In this document: positions 16,740 through 23,589 of the stretch, piece by piece
How positions within the stretch are numbered: position 1 is the first letter of the stretch
Layout of the letters: each line of letters opens with the position of its first letter
Origin: Chromobacterium rhizoryzae
GTDB taxonomy: Bacteria > Pseudomonadota > Gammaproteobacteria > Burkholderiales > Chromobacteriaceae
Length of the DNA: 64,000 nt
Assembly (NCBI RefSeq): GCF_020544465.1
Contig: NZ_CP066126.1
Location: 4,526,001 to 4,590,000 of the forward strand
Direction: 5' to 3'
Translations under genes and position numbers: made by a program
Notes under the pieces: model-generated
The model's database searches: none
The model's input: the letters and a program-made list of their open reading frames with translations, nothing else
What the model was told of the DNA's origin: nothing

Positions 16740-16878
16740 CGCTCAACTTGTCCAGGTAATTCTTGATCTCGCTCAGCAGGCTCTTGCCGGCTTGCTGCCG
16801 CTGATCAGGCGGCAACTTTCGAATCTGCCACGCTCGCACTTTCAGCCTTCGCAGATGGAAAGGGCGGGGCGTCAACAT
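16708..16878 (-). CDS. Hypothetical phage protein, 56 aa
   Basis: It starts MLTPRPFHLRRLKVRAWQIR and continues with KLPPDQRQQAGKSLLSEIKN. The frame stays open upstream to 17025, so a longer 105-residue form is possible. I chose the inner ATG because the upstream part has no ribosome-binding site. The 3' end overlaps the next gene by 32 bp. From 16879 to 17029 I see only this possible extension. Confidence 0.45.
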   Translation of the reverse strand: MLTPRPFHLRRLKVRAWQIRKLPPDQRQQAGKSLLSEIKNYLDKLSDGTNVSRSNV

Positions 16879-17029
16879 CACACATCCATCAACCAAATGG
16901 CGGGGCCGTATTCCAGTCCAGCCAGAGCACCAGTCGCGTGTTGCATTTGCATACCCCGCTGTGCATTCCGCACCTTCCGGCGCGCGGCGGCTTACCGCCC
17001 GCCCCAGCCGACTGGCTGAAGCCATGAAT

Positions 17030-17051
17030 AAAAAAAGCCGGCTACACCGGC
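17030..17051 (-). terminator. Terminator after the Cro-like gene
   Basis: GCCGG/CCGGC stem with a CTACA loop, followed on the minus strand by seven T. It lies 11 bp after the Cro-like stop codon. Transcripts must read through it to reach the primase, which resembles a lambda tR1-type control point. Confidence 0.65.
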
Positions 17052-17061
17052 AAACTGCCGC

Positions 17062-17322
17062 TCAAGGGTTAGAAGAAGCAGCAGAGGAGGAAATCGGCGC
17101 GGCAGACGAGCCGCGGAGCACAGACCACTCGACATCAGAACGCATTTGTTCGCAGCGGCGCTTACCACCGGAAAGGCGCTCCAGGCTGGGGCAATGGTCT
17201 GCGGGGATCTGGCCGCGGGCGATCCAGTTGTAGACCGCAGACTCATTGATGCCGCGGTCGATCGCGACCGCCTTGGTACCCCCGGCGTCTTGGATGATGT
17301 CCTTGATGAGTTCTGTATTCAT
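17062..17322 (-). CDS. Cro/YdaS-like repressor
   Basis: An 86-residue protein with a helix-turn-helix at about residues 8-35 (IIQDAGGTKAVAIDRGINES then AVYNWIARGQIP). This is the YdaS/Cro style that ends in NWxxRGxIP. It is divergent from the CI repressor gene and shares the 129-bp operator region. It would turn off CI and commit the phage to lytic growth. The C-terminal 30 residues are Ser/Ala-rich and probably unstructured. Confidence 0.8.
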   Translation of the reverse strand: MNTELIKDIIQDAGGTKAVAIDRGINESAVYNWIARGQIPADHCPSLERLSGGKRRCEQMRSDVEWSVLRGSSAAPISSSAASSNP

Positions 17323-17332
17323 GCGCCGATGA

Positions 17333-17415
17333 TAATCACGTTTTGTTATTCAGTAAACGCGAAAATCACAAATTGAGATTATTTTGCAGCACGACATGTG
17401 ATTTCAATTAATCAC
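17333..17415. promoter_or_regulatory. Operator cluster between cro-like and CI genes
   Basis: Three sites with the half-site ATCACA/TGTGAT: one near 17333-17352, one near 17370-17391 (AATCACAAATTGAGATTATT), and a perfect palindrome TGTGATT-tcaatt-AATCACA at 17396-17415. The same half-site recurs upstream of the rightward operon. This is probably the combined operator for the Cro-like and CI promoters. Confidence 0.7.
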
Positions 17416-17451
17416 AGGATGTGATAACTTTCGAGGCAGGAGGAAAACAAA

Positions 17452-18126
17452 GTGCTACACATCGGCAAACGTCTGAAAGAACTGCGCGAGAAAGCCGGGC
17501 TTAAACAGCCGGAACTTGCTGAGCTGTGCGGGTGGGGCAGCCAGTCGCGCATCAGCCAGTACGAGAACGATAAGCGCGAGCCCAGCCTGAGCGATCTGGA
17601 AGCGATCGCTCAGGCTCTGCGCGTCAGCGTCAAGGAAATCCTATTCGGCGAGGAAGAGTCTCCCACCGCAACCGGCCTCATCGTGTCATACGAAGCGACG
17701 GATGAACTGGATGCTGAGGACTATATCTTTGTCGAGCGGCATGACCTTAGGCTGTCGGCAGGCTGCGGCAATCTTGCCTGGGTCGTTCACGAGAAAGACC
17801 CCCTGGCCTTCCGCCGCAGATTCATTAACGCCCGGCGCCTGGACCCCAAGAGCCTCAAGGCTTTATACGTGCGCGGGGACTCAATGCAGCCCTACCTGGC
17901 GGATGGGGACACGGTCATGATCGACACTGGCGACACCGCCCCGAAAGACGGCGAGGTGTACGCTGTGTGCTTCGATGACGAGTGGTTCATCAAGCGTATT
18001 TTCAAGCAGCCCGGCGGCACCATAATCCTGCACTCGGACAACGAACGGTACCGCGACATCGAAATTTCCGCCGAACAGGCCGAGTTCATTAGGATATTTG
18101 GGCGCGTGGTGTGGCGCGGCGGTTAA
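17452..18126 (+). CDS. CI-type repressor (XRE HTH plus S24 autoprotease)
   Basis: A 224-residue protein started by GTG after an AGGAGG site. Residues 5-64 form an XRE helix-turn-helix (LKQPELAELCGWGSQSRISQ). The C-terminal half is an S24/LexA-like domain. Catalytic Ser is S144 in RGDSMQPYL, Lys is K181 in EWFIKRIF, and the likely self-cleavage Ala-Gly is at 103-104. It would hold the prophage silent and be inactivated by RecA-stimulated cleavage, giving SOS induction. Confidence 0.93.
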   Translation: MLHIGKRLKELREKAGLKQPELAELCGWGSQSRISQYENDKREPSLSDLEAIAQALRVSVKEILFGEEESPTATGLIVSYEATDELDAEDYIFVERHDLRLSAGCGNLAWVVHEKDPLAFRRRFINARRLDPKSLKALYVRGDSMQPYLADGDTVMIDTGDTAPKDGEVYAVCFDDEWFIKRIFKQPGGTIILHSDNERYRDIEISAEQAEFIRIFGRVVWRGG

Positions 18127-18314
18127 TCTAGCGCGCAAGCGCCCGCAGCACCCTTCCTCACCAAACCGCCCGTTCAAGTCAGCCCGCCCAACAATTCCAC
18201 ACAATAAGCTACCCATGCGAAGCGCAGGCCGAGTGCCGCGCGCTCAGCGGCATCACCTAATTGACGCGCTCTAATTGCGTCCACCCCCTCACGCCCAGCA
18301 AGCTCAACATCACA

Positions 18315-18340
18315 AAAAACCGGCCCGCAGCCGGTTTTTT
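18315..18340 (+). terminator. Rho-independent terminator after CI
   Basis: AAAAAACCGGC/GCCGGTTTTTT inverted repeat with a CCGCA loop, T-tract on both strands. It ends the CI transcript. The interval 18127-18314 has no convincing gene. Confidence 0.8.
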
Positions 18341-18392
18341 GTTGCCCGCCCGCCACAAAAATCACAAATACGAATTCACATCACAAAAACGG

Positions 18393-18440
18393 TTGACCCG
18401 TAAATCACATTGCGTGATTATTCATACATCACAAATCGTG
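18393..18440 (+). promoter_or_regulatory. Rightward early promoter with repressor operators
   Basis: A -35 TTGACC at 18393-18398 is separated by 17 bp from a -10 GATTAT at 18416-18421. An operator with half-sites ATCACA/GTGAT sits inside the spacer and -10 (AATCACATTGCGTGATT). A second operator (ATCACAAATCGTGAT) lies at 18429-18443, and half-sites occur at 18361-18386. Repressor bound here would block transcription of the 18457 operon. Confidence 0.75.
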
Positions 18441-18456
18441 ATGTTTAGGAGATGGT

Positions 18457-18591
18457 ATGGCAGCCTTGGATATCCCCTCTCAGTTCCTAACGGACGAGTG
18501 CGCGCGCCAACTGCGCGCTGATGGTTGGGTCATCAAAAGCCCATTTTTCGTAAATGGCAACGCTGTGTTCCCTGCGATCAAGAAGGGCTAA
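18457..18591 (+). CDS. Small first gene of the rightward operon
   Basis: A 44-residue ORF (MAALDIPSQFLTDECARQLR ... NGNAVFPAIKKG), with AGGAG six bases before the ATG. It is the first gene after the early promoter, so it is made as soon as repression is lifted. Too short for confident family assignment. Confidence 0.6.
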   Translation: MAALDIPSQFLTDECARQLRADGWVIKSPFFVNGNAVFPAIKKG

Positions 18592-18593
18592 CC

Positions 18594-18764
18594 ATGGCGA
18601 CCCGTCACTACCCCCAACCCGACTATCTGGAACGCCGCGCCATTCAGCGCAGCAAAGAGCTTGGCGGCCCGCTGCCACCTGCGCTCACCCAAGCGGACAA
18701 GCGCCGTGCCGCAGCTCGCCGCGCGATCGAAGACCGCCGGATCGAGCGCGAGGCGCTCCAGTGA
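18594..18764 (+). CDS. Hypothetical basic phage protein
   Basis: A 56-residue protein (MATRHYPQPDYLERRAIQRS ... RRAAARRAIEDRRIEREALQ), strongly helical and charged. It begins 2 bp after the previous stop and its stop overlaps the next GTG, giving coupled translation. Function unknown. Confidence 0.55.
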   Translation: MATRHYPQPDYLERRAIQRSKELGGPLPPALTQADKRRAAARRAIEDRRIEREALQ

Positions 18765-18889
18765 CCCGCACCTTGCACTCCACCTGGAATCTGGCCTGCG
18801 CACTCATCGTCGGCATCCTTCGCGGCGCCATTGCGACCGGGCTGTTTTTCGCGGCGTGCAAGCTCGCTGATTACGTGGCCAGCGCCTAG
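18761..18889 (+). CDS. Small single-pass membrane protein
   Basis: A 42-residue ORF from GTG overlapping the previous TGA (GTGA). It holds a hydrophobic helix (LACALIVGILRGAIATGLFF). No family. The short length makes this tentative. Confidence 0.4.
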   Translation: MTRTLHSTWNLACALIVGILRGAIATGLFFAACKLADYVASA

Positions 18890-18926
18890 CTCGGCGCCCC
18901 ACCCCGACCCTCACAAGGAGAAGTCC

Positions 18927-19250
18927 ATGCCCAAAGTCCTGCTGATCACCGGCGGCCATGCGAGCGACAAAGCCCGCGTGGCGAATGTCGCCAAGCAGAT
19001 CGCCGAGCAGCACCACCACGCCGCCACCAAGGTTCACGGCCTCGATCCGGCCGCAGCCGTTCCCGGCCTACTGACACCGGCCCCGGGGCTCGGCAAGCAG
19101 CTGGTGGTGGTGGTGAAGAAGTCGGGCCTGCACCAGAACGTGCGCGCCTTCCGCGTCATCAATCTCGATCGCTTTGCCCGCTTTCCACGCGGCAAGGCAG
19201 TCACCTTTGCCATCCGCGAGGCGGTCGACGCCTGCCTGGCAGCCAGCTAA
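18927..19250 (+). CDS. Hypothetical phage protein, 107 aa
   Basis: It has an AAGGAG site before the ATG. The sequence runs MPKVLLITGGHASDKARVAN, then a His-rich stretch and GKQLVVVVKKSGLHQNVRAF. The start resembles a Rossmann-type beta-alpha unit, but no nucleotide-binding motif follows. It precedes the DUF2303 block in the early operon. Function unknown. Confidence 0.55.
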   Translation: MPKVLLITGGHASDKARVANVAKQIAEQHHHAATKVHGLDPAAAVPGLLTPAPGLGKQLVVVVKKSGLHQNVRAFRVINLDRFARFPRGKAVTFAIREAVDACLAAS

Positions 19251-19276
19251 CCCAGCACCAACCCGGAGAACCCACG

Positions 19277-19654
19277 ATGTCGATTCGCCCCATTACCGAC
19301 ACCCTGCGCAGCCTTGGGCACGGCACTTTCATCGACGACGCCAGCGACGCCCTCAACAAGCTGGTCACCGCCGTCGACGAAACCGGCCGTGCCGGCAAGC
19401 TGACGCTGACCCTGTCCCTCAAGAAAGCTACCCGCGGCAGCGGCGCCATGGTCGTGCAAGACGAGATCAAGCTCTCGCTGCCGAAACCGGACTCGCGCGA
19501 AACGATGCTGTTTGCCACCCCGGAAGGGAACCTGGTGACGGAGGACCCGCGCCAGCAGCAGCTCGAATTGCGCACCGTGCCGACTGCCACCGCCGATTCC
19601 AGCACCACCCTCAAAACCGTCGCGGAAGATCGCGGCGCCCTCAAAACCGCTTGA
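19277..19654 (+). CDS. Hypothetical phage protein preceding DUF2303
   Basis: A 125-residue protein, MSIRPITDTLRSLGHGTFID, with LTLTLSLKKATRGSGAMVV and a C-terminal Thr-rich tail. The N-terminal helix and four-strand pattern, plus its constant position just before DUF2303 genes in related prophages, suggest a co-functioning recombination or replication accessory. That link is inferred. Confidence 0.6.
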   Translation: MSIRPITDTLRSLGHGTFIDDASDALNKLVTAVDETGRAGKLTLTLSLKKATRGSGAMVVQDEIKLSLPKPDSRETMLFATPEGNLVTEDPRQQQLELRTVPTATADSSTTLKTVAEDRGALKTA

Positions 19655-19684
19655 AGCAACCCCTAACCCTGCAAGGACCTACCC

Positions 19685-20587
19685 ATGAGCGAAATGATCC
19701 AAGGCGAAGCCCTGAAAGCCTTCGACAACATCCAGACCATCCTCGATGCCGCTGCCAAGCCGCACCTCGGATCGGTGGCCATCAAAACCCTGGCCGACGG
19801 CGAGCTGCCGGTGCTGATGATCCCGAACGGCTATCAGGCCAAGGTGCTGACCGACCTGAAACTGCAGGATCTGGAAAAGCATCTGGATGCACCGCTGCGC
19901 AAGCGCGGGCGCGTTGTGCTGCATGACGCCGCCAGCTTCATCCACTACATCAACCAGCACAAGGCCGAGGGCGTCACCAGCATCTACTGCGACGCCGATT
20001 ACCAGGCCAGCAAGGTGGACCTGGTTGCCATCTTCAACGACCAGGGCACCGACAGAACCGGCTGGCGCGATCACACCGCGGCGTACAGCCCGCTGCAGTC
20101 TGTCGAATGGAAACGCTGGATCGGCATGAACCGCAAGCCCTTCAGCCAGGTTGAATTCGCCACGTTCATCGAAGACAACCTGCAAGACATCGCCAGCGTG
20201 GAAGGCATGCCTAACGGCACCCAAATGCTGGAAATGGCGATGAATCTGGAAGCCAACCAGGACAGCCGCTTCAAATCGAATATCCGCCTGCAATCCGGCG
20301 GCGCCGAACTGACCTTCGTCCAGAAAGAGGACGATGCCACCCTCGAAAGAATGAAATTGTTCGAGCGCTTCAGCATCGGCATCCCGCCGTTCTTCAATGG
20401 CAGCAGCTTCCGCATTGATGCCCGCCTGCGCTACCGCGTGCGCGACGGCAAGCTGTCGTTCTGGTTTGAGTTGATCCGCGAGGACAAGGTGCTGCAGGCG
20501 GCGGCCGAGGAGGAGATCGGCAAGATCGCCGAGGCCACCGGGCTGATCATCCTGCAGGGCAATCCGCGCCTGAATCAGGCGGCGTAA
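19685..20587 (+). CDS. DUF2303 family phage protein
   Basis: A 300-residue protein matching DUF2303. Landmarks are the segment RVVLHDAASFIHYINQHK, the central DQGTDRTGWRDHTAAYSP and the C-terminal LILQGNPR. Members are common in early operons of temperate phages, near exonuclease and methyltransferase genes. The molecular function is not established. The operon context here, followed by an exonuclease and an HD hydrolase, fits a nucleic-acid metabolism role. Confidence 0.85.
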   Translation: MSEMIQGEALKAFDNIQTILDAAAKPHLGSVAIKTLADGELPVLMIPNGYQAKVLTDLKLQDLEKHLDAPLRKRGRVVLHDAASFIHYINQHKAEGVTSIYCDADYQASKVDLVAIFNDQGTDRTGWRDHTAAYSPLQSVEWKRWIGMNRKPFSQVEFATFIEDNLQDIASVEGMPNGTQMLEMAMNLEANQDSRFKSNIRLQSGGAELTFVQKEDDATLERMKLFERFSIGIPPFFNGSSFRIDARLRYRVRDGKLSFWFELIREDKVLQAAAEEEIGKIAEATGLIILQGNPRLNQAA

Positions 20588-20666
20588 CCCAGCCCAGCCC
20601 ACCAGGGCCGGCTTCCTCAAGCCGCTGCGGTGCGGCGGTTTCGGGAAGTGACCACCGGAGACAACC

Positions 20667-21008
20667 ATGGCAACGCTCACCCCCATTTTTGAGCAAATCG
20701 AGGCCAGCATCACCACCAAGCTGGCCGACCTGAAAAATAACCTCGAGAAGGCCACCAACCTGCTGGCGGACCTAGAGGCCGCCGGCATTGAGTTCAAGGT
20801 AAAAGAACCCTGCTGCCGCCTGAGCGCCCACGCAAACGGCGATGTGACCGTCTCGTTTTCCATCCACCTCAACAACGCCCCCAGCGAAATCACTCTGGGT
20901 CTGATCTGCAAACAGCACGGCAGGGGCTGGTACGTCGATAGAGCCGACCGTGCCGCACTGATCTACGTGGACAACATTATTTTTCATTTCTGGGGGTTCG
21001 CAGCATGA
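20667..21008 (+). CDS. Hypothetical phage protein, 113 aa
   Basis: It starts MATLTPIFEQIEASITTKLA after a GGAG site. N-terminal coiled-coil helices are followed by a beta-rich domain (CCRLSAHANGDVTVSFSIHL). It overlaps the exonuclease start by 4 bp. Function unknown. Confidence 0.55.
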   Translation: MATLTPIFEQIEASITTKLADLKNNLEKATNLLADLEAAGIEFKVKEPCCRLSAHANGDVTVSFSIHLNNAPSEITLGLICKQHGRGWYVDRADRAALIYVDNIIFHFWGFAA

Positions 21009-21697
21009 AGCCGACCCGTCACATCGTCGCCGACCTGGAAACGCTCGACACCCAGCCGTCCGCCGTCATCCTGACAGCCGGCCTGATCGCGGTAGAAATC
21101 AGCGACGCCGGCGTGACAGTGCTGTCGCGCTGGTACCGTCACCTCGAATTTTTCTTCCAGCAAGACCAGCCGGGCCGCACCCAGAGCGAGAACACTTGGG
21201 AGTGGTGGGGCAAGCAATCAGACCCGGCCATCTGGCAAGCATTTGAGCAACGGCCGCGCCTGTCGCTCTGGCTCGCCATGCACTCGCTGGCTGCCTGGCT
21301 GGAAATCCACCCCTATCCGATCTGGGGCAACGGCAGCGACTTCGACAACGCCACCCTGCAGGACGCTTTCAAGCAGTGCGGCCTGCGCTGGCCGTACTGG
21401 CGCAACCGCTGCCTGCGCAGCACCAAGGGCCTAGTGCAGCAGCTAGCGCCCGACGTGAAGCTGCCGGAATTCCCCGAGCACCTGACCCCGCACGTGGCGA
21501 TCGACGACGCGGAGCACGAAGCGTATCTGCTGGCCGCGCTGCTTGAGGCAATAACGCGCGCGCCGGTCGTCGAAACCCACATCCATATCCCCGCACCACT
21601 GATTGAACTCAGCCTGACCGCCGACCAGGTGGAAGAGCTGATGGCACTGGCCCCGTTTGGCGCCGGAACACTCATCCCCATAGGAGCACAATCATGA
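21005..21697 (+). CDS. 3'-5' exonuclease (RNase AS/Rv2179c-like, DEDD)
   Basis: A 230-residue protein of the DnaQ-like exonuclease fold. Motif I is VADLETLD (residues 8-15), motif II is WGNGSDFDN and motif III is VAIDDAEHEA, giving the four acidic residues and the His of a DEDDh enzyme. The ExoI-like motif GNGSDFDN is typical of the phage RNase AS-like family. It may trim RNA or DNA ends during replication. A 4-bp overlap couples it to the next gene. Confidence 0.85.
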   Translation: MKPTRHIVADLETLDTQPSAVILTAGLIAVEISDAGVTVLSRWYRHLEFFFQQDQPGRTQSENTWEWWGKQSDPAIWQAFEQRPRLSLWLAMHSLAAWLEIHPYPIWGNGSDFDNATLQDAFKQCGLRWPYWRNRCLRSTKGLVQQLAPDVKLPEFPEHLTPHVAIDDAEHEAYLLAALLEAITRAPVVETHIHIPAPLIELSLTADQVEELMALAPFGAGTLIPIGAQS

Positions 21698-22233
21698 GCT
21701 GGATTCTCACCTACAGCGGCATCGCCTTCGATCCGATCAACCCGGCCCCAGCGGCCATCAACATCAACGACATCGCGCACGCGCTCTCGAACATCTGCCG
21801 CTTCAACGGGCACACCCGCGATTTCTACAGCGTGGCGCAGCACTGCGTCATCGTCAGCAATATCGTGCCCGCCGAGCTGGCGCTGGCCGCCCTGCTCCAC
21901 GACGCGAGCGAGGCGTTCATCTGCGACGTAGCAAGCCCGGTCAAGCCGCACCTGGAAGGCTACGCCTGCATTGAGCACCGCATCATGCTCGCCGTCGCCA
22001 AGGCGTTTGCCATTGAGCCGGCTCTGTTCCGCCACCCCGAAATCAAGCGAGCCGATCTGGTTGCCTTGGCTACCGAGAAGCGCGACCTGATGCCGGCCCA
22101 CCACGCACCGTGGCCATGCCTTGCCGGCTTGAGTCCCCTGCCGAACACCATTGAAGCGGCTAGCAACCACCGCGCCAAGGACATGTTCCTGACCACCTTC
22201 GAGCACCTGACCGGGGAAAGGGCCGCAGCGTGA
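21694..22233 (+). CDS. HD-domain phosphohydrolase (YfbR-like)
   Basis: A 179-residue protein with FYSVAQHCVIVS, LAALLHDASEAFICD and a final IKRAD motif, giving the H...HD...D metal ligands of the HD fold. Related phage enzymes are 5'-deoxynucleotidase-like and may rebalance nucleotide pools. The N-terminus (MSWILTYSGIAFDPINPAPA) is typical of prophage members. It overlaps both neighbours by 4 bp. Confidence 0.85.
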   Translation: MSWILTYSGIAFDPINPAPAAININDIAHALSNICRFNGHTRDFYSVAQHCVIVSNIVPAELALAALLHDASEAFICDVASPVKPHLEGYACIEHRIMLAVAKAFAIEPALFRHPEIKRADLVALATEKRDLMPAHHAPWPCLAGLSPLPNTIEAASNHRAKDMFLTTFEHLTGERAAA

Positions 22234-22901
22234 GCAACGAAAACAACCGCCTCGTCCTCCTGCCGTACCGACTCACGGCAGAAAACGGCGCCAAGGCTCT
22301 GCTGTCGGGTGTGTTCTACGAAACCATCACCCAGACCTGCCCGGACTGCTGCGCCAATGATCCCGATGCCGACTGCGAAATCTGCGACGGGGAAGTGACG
22401 TACGAGCAGAAAGTCATGGTCTCCTGGAGCACCATCAAGGAAATCTGGACCGCAGCCGCCGATGAGTTCGTCCTGGGCGAACAGCAAACCGACCATGCCA
22501 AATCAGGGAAATGGCGAGTGTGCACCCAGTTTCCAAACCGCATCCTGCAGGATGACGGCCGACCTGTCATAGCCACACTCGGCGGAGGCCACGAAAAGCA
22601 ATTCACCCCGGAAGAAAACTACGCAAGAGCGCGGCGGGTTGCCGCCGCGTGGAATGCATGCAAATCGGTTGCCACCGAAGACCTCGAGCGTTACTACGAG
22701 ACCGGCGCCGGCATCGACGAGGCGCTGGAAGAGGCCGGGCTGCAGGATCACCTCAAGGCCGTGCAACAGCGCGACCTCCTGCTGGCGGCGCTGTCGTATC
22801 TGTGGACCGTGTTTGACGGCGAGGAATTCACCGCAGAGCAGGTTGAGGCAATGGAGAAGGCGCGTGCCGCCATCATCGCCGCGAAAGGCGGTGTCGCATG
22901 A
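22230..22901 (+). CDS. Hypothetical zinc-ribbon phage protein
   Basis: A 223-residue protein started by GTG within GTGA. Four Cys in CPDCCANDPDADCEICDG (about residues 38-56) could bind zinc. The rest is helical, with ARARRVAAAWNACKSVATED resembling phage proteins that recur near methyltransferases. No enzymatic motif is seen. Function unknown. Confidence 0.6.
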   Translation: MSNENNRLVLLPYRLTAENGAKALLSGVFYETITQTCPDCCANDPDADCEICDGEVTYEQKVMVSWSTIKEIWTAAADEFVLGEQQTDHAKSGKWRVCTQFPNRILQDDGRPVIATLGGGHEKQFTPEENYARARRVAAAWNACKSVATEDLERYYETGAGIDEALEEAGLQDHLKAVQQRDLLLAALSYLWTVFDGEEFTAEQVEAMEKARAAIIAAKGGVA

Positions 22902-23065
22902 GCCAATACCAAGCCTATACCGGCCACCACGTCACCCTGCGCTCGGCACCGCCGGCGGACGAGTGCGAAACCATGCGCCTGCCGCGCGCGGAATGCGGCT
23001 GCCCGGGTTGCTGCGATTCGCGCTACCCGGCTGACCTGGTTGAAAGCGATGGGGGTGAAGTATGA
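22898..23065 (+). CDS. Small Cys-rich phage protein
   Basis: A 55-residue ORF (MSQYQAYTGHHVTLRSAPPA) with CGCPGCCDSRYPAD near its C-terminus. It overlaps both neighbours by 4 bp. Possibly a metal-binding peptide; function unknown. Confidence 0.5.
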   Translation: MSQYQAYTGHHVTLRSAPPADECETMRLPRAECGCPGCCDSRYPADLVESDGGEV

Positions 23066-23589
23066 ACACCGACAAGCAAACTGTTCATACAGCAGGGCTT
23101 TCCACAGGCGAACCGGCCGACCAAAAGCGGTCAGCGTTTGAGGAGCTATGCGAGGCACTTCCCGATGGAGTGAACTGGGGCGACGCCATCACGCCGGCGA
23201 TTGCCGGTGCAATCTGGCAAGCCGCCCTCGCCAGCCAGCTCAAGCAACCCACCATGCAGGATGGCGACACCGCCATGCTTACCTACAAGCTGGTGGCGTC
23301 CACCGGCTACGAGTGCGAAGGCGAAGCGAGCGGAATTTCGCCGGAGCATTGGGGACATATCTGCGCGGCAATTGCTGGACAGGAGCGGCAACCGGCGGCA
23401 CAGGGCTTGCCGTTTATCCCGGTCACGGCCAACTTCGCCAGTGCGCCGGAATGGGAAAAGGCCATCGACGCCGGCATCCGCGTGTGGCTGCGCTGGCCAG
23501 GCATCAGCACTGGCGACCGCCGCGCTGTGATCGCCATGTTCAATGCCATGCTCGCCGAGGCCCCCAAGCAAGAAGGCGGTGCCGCATGA
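23062..23589 (+). CDS. Hypothetical phage protein, 175 aa
   Basis: It begins MNTDKQTVHTAGLSTGEPAD. No catalytic motif is visible, but the C-terminal helix ISTGDRRAVIAMFNAMLAEA is well formed. It lies in a chain of 4-bp overlaps that runs from the exonuclease to the methyltransferase. Function unknown. Confidence 0.5.
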   Translation: MNTDKQTVHTAGLSTGEPADQKRSAFEELCEALPDGVNWGDAITPAIAGAIWQAALASQLKQPTMQDGDTAMLTYKLVASTGYECEGEASGISPEHWGHICAAIAGQERQPAAQGLPFIPVTANFASAPEWEKAIDAGIRVWLRWPGISTGDRRAVIAMFNAMLAEAPKQEGGAA

